Origin: a bacterium
GTDB taxonomy: Bacteria > Verrucomicrobiota > Verrucomicrobiia > Limisphaerales > J093
Direction of reading: 5' to 3'
Length of the DNA stretch: 7,576 nt
NCBI GenBank assembly: GCA_021784265.1
Contig: JAJXTA010000115.1
Location: 1-7,576, forward strand
Part shown: in pieces, positions 6,640-7,576 of the stretch
How the letters are laid out: every line of letters begins with the position of its first letter
Position numbering within the stretch: position 1 is the first letter of the stretch
The notes under the pieces: generated by a model
The model's database searches: none
The model's input: only the letters and a program-made list of their open reading frames with translations
What the model was told of the DNA's origin: nothing
Program-made: the position numbers and the translations under genes

Positions 6640-7041
6640 CTAGGGCCCCGGCGTGTCCGCTGGCACGGGCTCAATCTGCCCGTCCGCCCCGAGCCGGAGG
6701 CGGGTTCCTTTGGCGGCCCCCGTGATGGCCCGGGTCAGCTCGGCCTCTGGCGACGCGCCTTGTCGGTTGATGCGGTACCGCTCGCCGGCCACGGTTCGCT
6801 TCCAGAAGCCGGGGAGGAGATAGGGGGTCAGGTCCGCGGGTTCGAGGGGGCGGGTTTCGCCCGCCGAATGGCCTTCGAGCCAGTGAGCCTTGGCCAGGGC
6901 GATCTGTTGGAGGTTACTCTGGATGCCGATGAGAGGGGGCGCCGCGGGGCTCGCCGGGGAGGCCCGCCGCGGGCCGAGCCAGAACCAACCCAGCCCCAGC
7001 AGACCAAGCGCCAGCAGCCAGCAACTCCACCGCCGTGCCAT
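6640..7041 (-). CDS. Small membrane-anchored protein with pseudopilin-like core, function unknown
   Basis: A 133-residue protein. The N-terminus is basic, then strongly hydrophobic (about 6-23: WSCWLLALGLLGLGWFWLG), which is a membrane anchor or uncleaved signal; a Pro/Ala linker follows. The core from about residue 40 reads IQSNLQQIALAKAHW, then a Pro/Glu-rich stretch, DLTPYLLPGFW and GERYRINRQGASPEAEL. This order (NLxQI-x2-AK-x-xW, then DLxPYL, then G-x-Y-x-I) resembles the tail of the abundant type II pseudopilin-like proteins of Verrucomicrobiota and Planctomycetota. The usual prepilin N-terminus (Gly/Phe-Thr-Leu-Ile-Glu) is absent. The ATG follows the esterase stop by 16 bases without a clear Shine-Dalgarno, so the two are probably co-transcribed. 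The frame is well supported; the pilin resemblance is from memory of the motif and is moderate. Confidence 0.65.
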   Translation of the reverse strand: MARRWSCWLLALGLLGLGWFWLGPRRASPASPAAPPLIGIQSNLQQIALAKAHWLEGHSAGETRPLEPADLTPYLLPGFWKRTVAGERYRINRQGASPEAELTRAITGAAKGTRLRLGADGQIEPVPADTPGP

Positions 7042-7057
7042 CGCGGGTTGCCCGGCG

Positions 7058-7576
7058 CTAGTCCGGCTTCATCAGCCGGGGGTTGGACCGGCGGCGGGGT
7101 TGAGCGGCTCCGGGGCGGAGGACGCCCAGGGTGCGGAACCATTCCTCGGCGCGGGCCGGCCAGGTCGTGACGGCCTCAGGGGAGGAGCGCAGGCCATAGC
7201 CGTGGCCGCCGCTGGGGTAAAGGTGCATCTCGGCTGGCACCCGCGCCTTGCGGAGTGCCAAGTAGTAGAACAGGCTGGTTTCGACCCGCACGCCGTCATC
7301 CTCGGCTTGGACCAGGAAGGTCGGCGGTGTGTCCGAGGTCACCGCCAGCTCCGGGGCGAGGGCGTCGCCTTCGGCTTTGCGGGTCAGATAGGCGGGATAG
7401 ATCAGCAAGGTGAAGTCGGGCCGGCAACTCACCGCGTCGGCCGGGTCTTGGGGCGCGTAGGTGCGTTGGGCGTAATTGCAACTGAGGGCGGCCGCCAAGT
7501 GCCCGCCGGCGGAGCAGCCCAGCACCCCGAGGTGCTTGGGGTCGAGTCCCCAGGCGGCGGCGTGGAAGCGGAGCAG
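7058..7576 (-). CDS. Alpha/beta-hydrolase esterase (acetyl/xylan esterase-like), N-terminus outside window
   Basis: C-terminal 172 residues of a serine hydrolase; the frame is open to the right edge, so the gene starts outside the window. The visible part begins LLRFHAAAWGLDPKHLGVLG and runs into the nucleophile elbow GCSAGGH (Ser at visible residue 22). DFTLLIYPAYL follows, then LVQAEDDGVRVETS with the probable catalytic Asp at about 94, and GGHGYGL with the catalytic His at 125. These give a full Ser-Asp-His triad in the layout of the BD-FAE/acetylxylan-esterase-like group common in Planctomycetota and Verrucomicrobiota, whose members often remove acyl groups from plant polysaccharides. The actual substrate cannot be read. 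A signal peptide, if any, would be in the missing part. The stop lies 16 bases before the next gene on the same strand. Confidence 0.9.
   Translation of the reverse strand: MLRFHAAAWGLDPKHLGVLGCSAGGHLAAALSCNYAQRTYAPQDPADAVSCRPDFTLLIYPAYLTRKAEGDALAPELAVTSDTPPTFLVQAEDDGVRVETSLFYYLALRKARVPAEMHLYPSGGHGYGLRSSPEAVTTWPARAEEWFRTLGVLRPGAAQPRRRSNPRLMKPD

Overview
The window is G+C-rich (by eye about two thirds) and compact, and every convincing gene lies on the minus strand, so transcription runs from the right edge to the left. The mix of genes suggests a Gram-negative bacterium of the Planctomycetota/Verrucomicrobiota type: a Tat-exported DUF3500 protein, a PVC-style alpha/beta-hydrolase esterase, a small protein with a pseudopilin-like tail, and an envelope polysaccharide export module with an ExeA-type ATPase. 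This placement is an inference from gene content; no rRNA or marker gene is present.

Right part (about 5483-7576), in transcription order: the C-terminal two thirds or so of an alpha/beta-hydrolase esterase, cut by the window edge; 16 bases later a small membrane-anchored protein with a pseudopilin-like core; a 131-base gap holding a good sigma70-like promoter that would produce an almost leaderless mRNA; then a Tat-exported DUF3500 protein.

Left part (about 1-5323), in transcription order: a stand-alone CheY-like receiver with a strong Shine-Dalgarno; a soluble ExeA/XrtA-associated-type AAA ATPase; a 1060-residue protein joined to the ATPase gene by an ATGA overlap; and, 5 bases later, a Wza-like putative lipoprotein. 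Together these look like the control and export end of an exopolysaccharide or capsule operon. No glycosyltransferase, polymerase or flippase is visible, so the sugar-building genes, if linked, lie outside the window.

The most unusual item is the 1060-residue protein. Its first ~690 residues resemble an inner-membrane Wzc/GumC copolymerase (two membrane segments, a long periplasmic coiled coil, a BY-kinase-like P-loop domain with damaged catalytic motifs). Its last ~330 residues are a complete Wza-like outer-membrane export protein with two SLBB repeats and a C-terminal helix. The junction contains a signal-peptide-like segment. The export machine would thus be encoded as one inner-to-outer-membrane polypeptide, or as a polyprotein cut at an internal signal peptide, next to an intact, translationally coupled ATPase and a second Wza paralogue that stops in the middle of its second SLBB domain.
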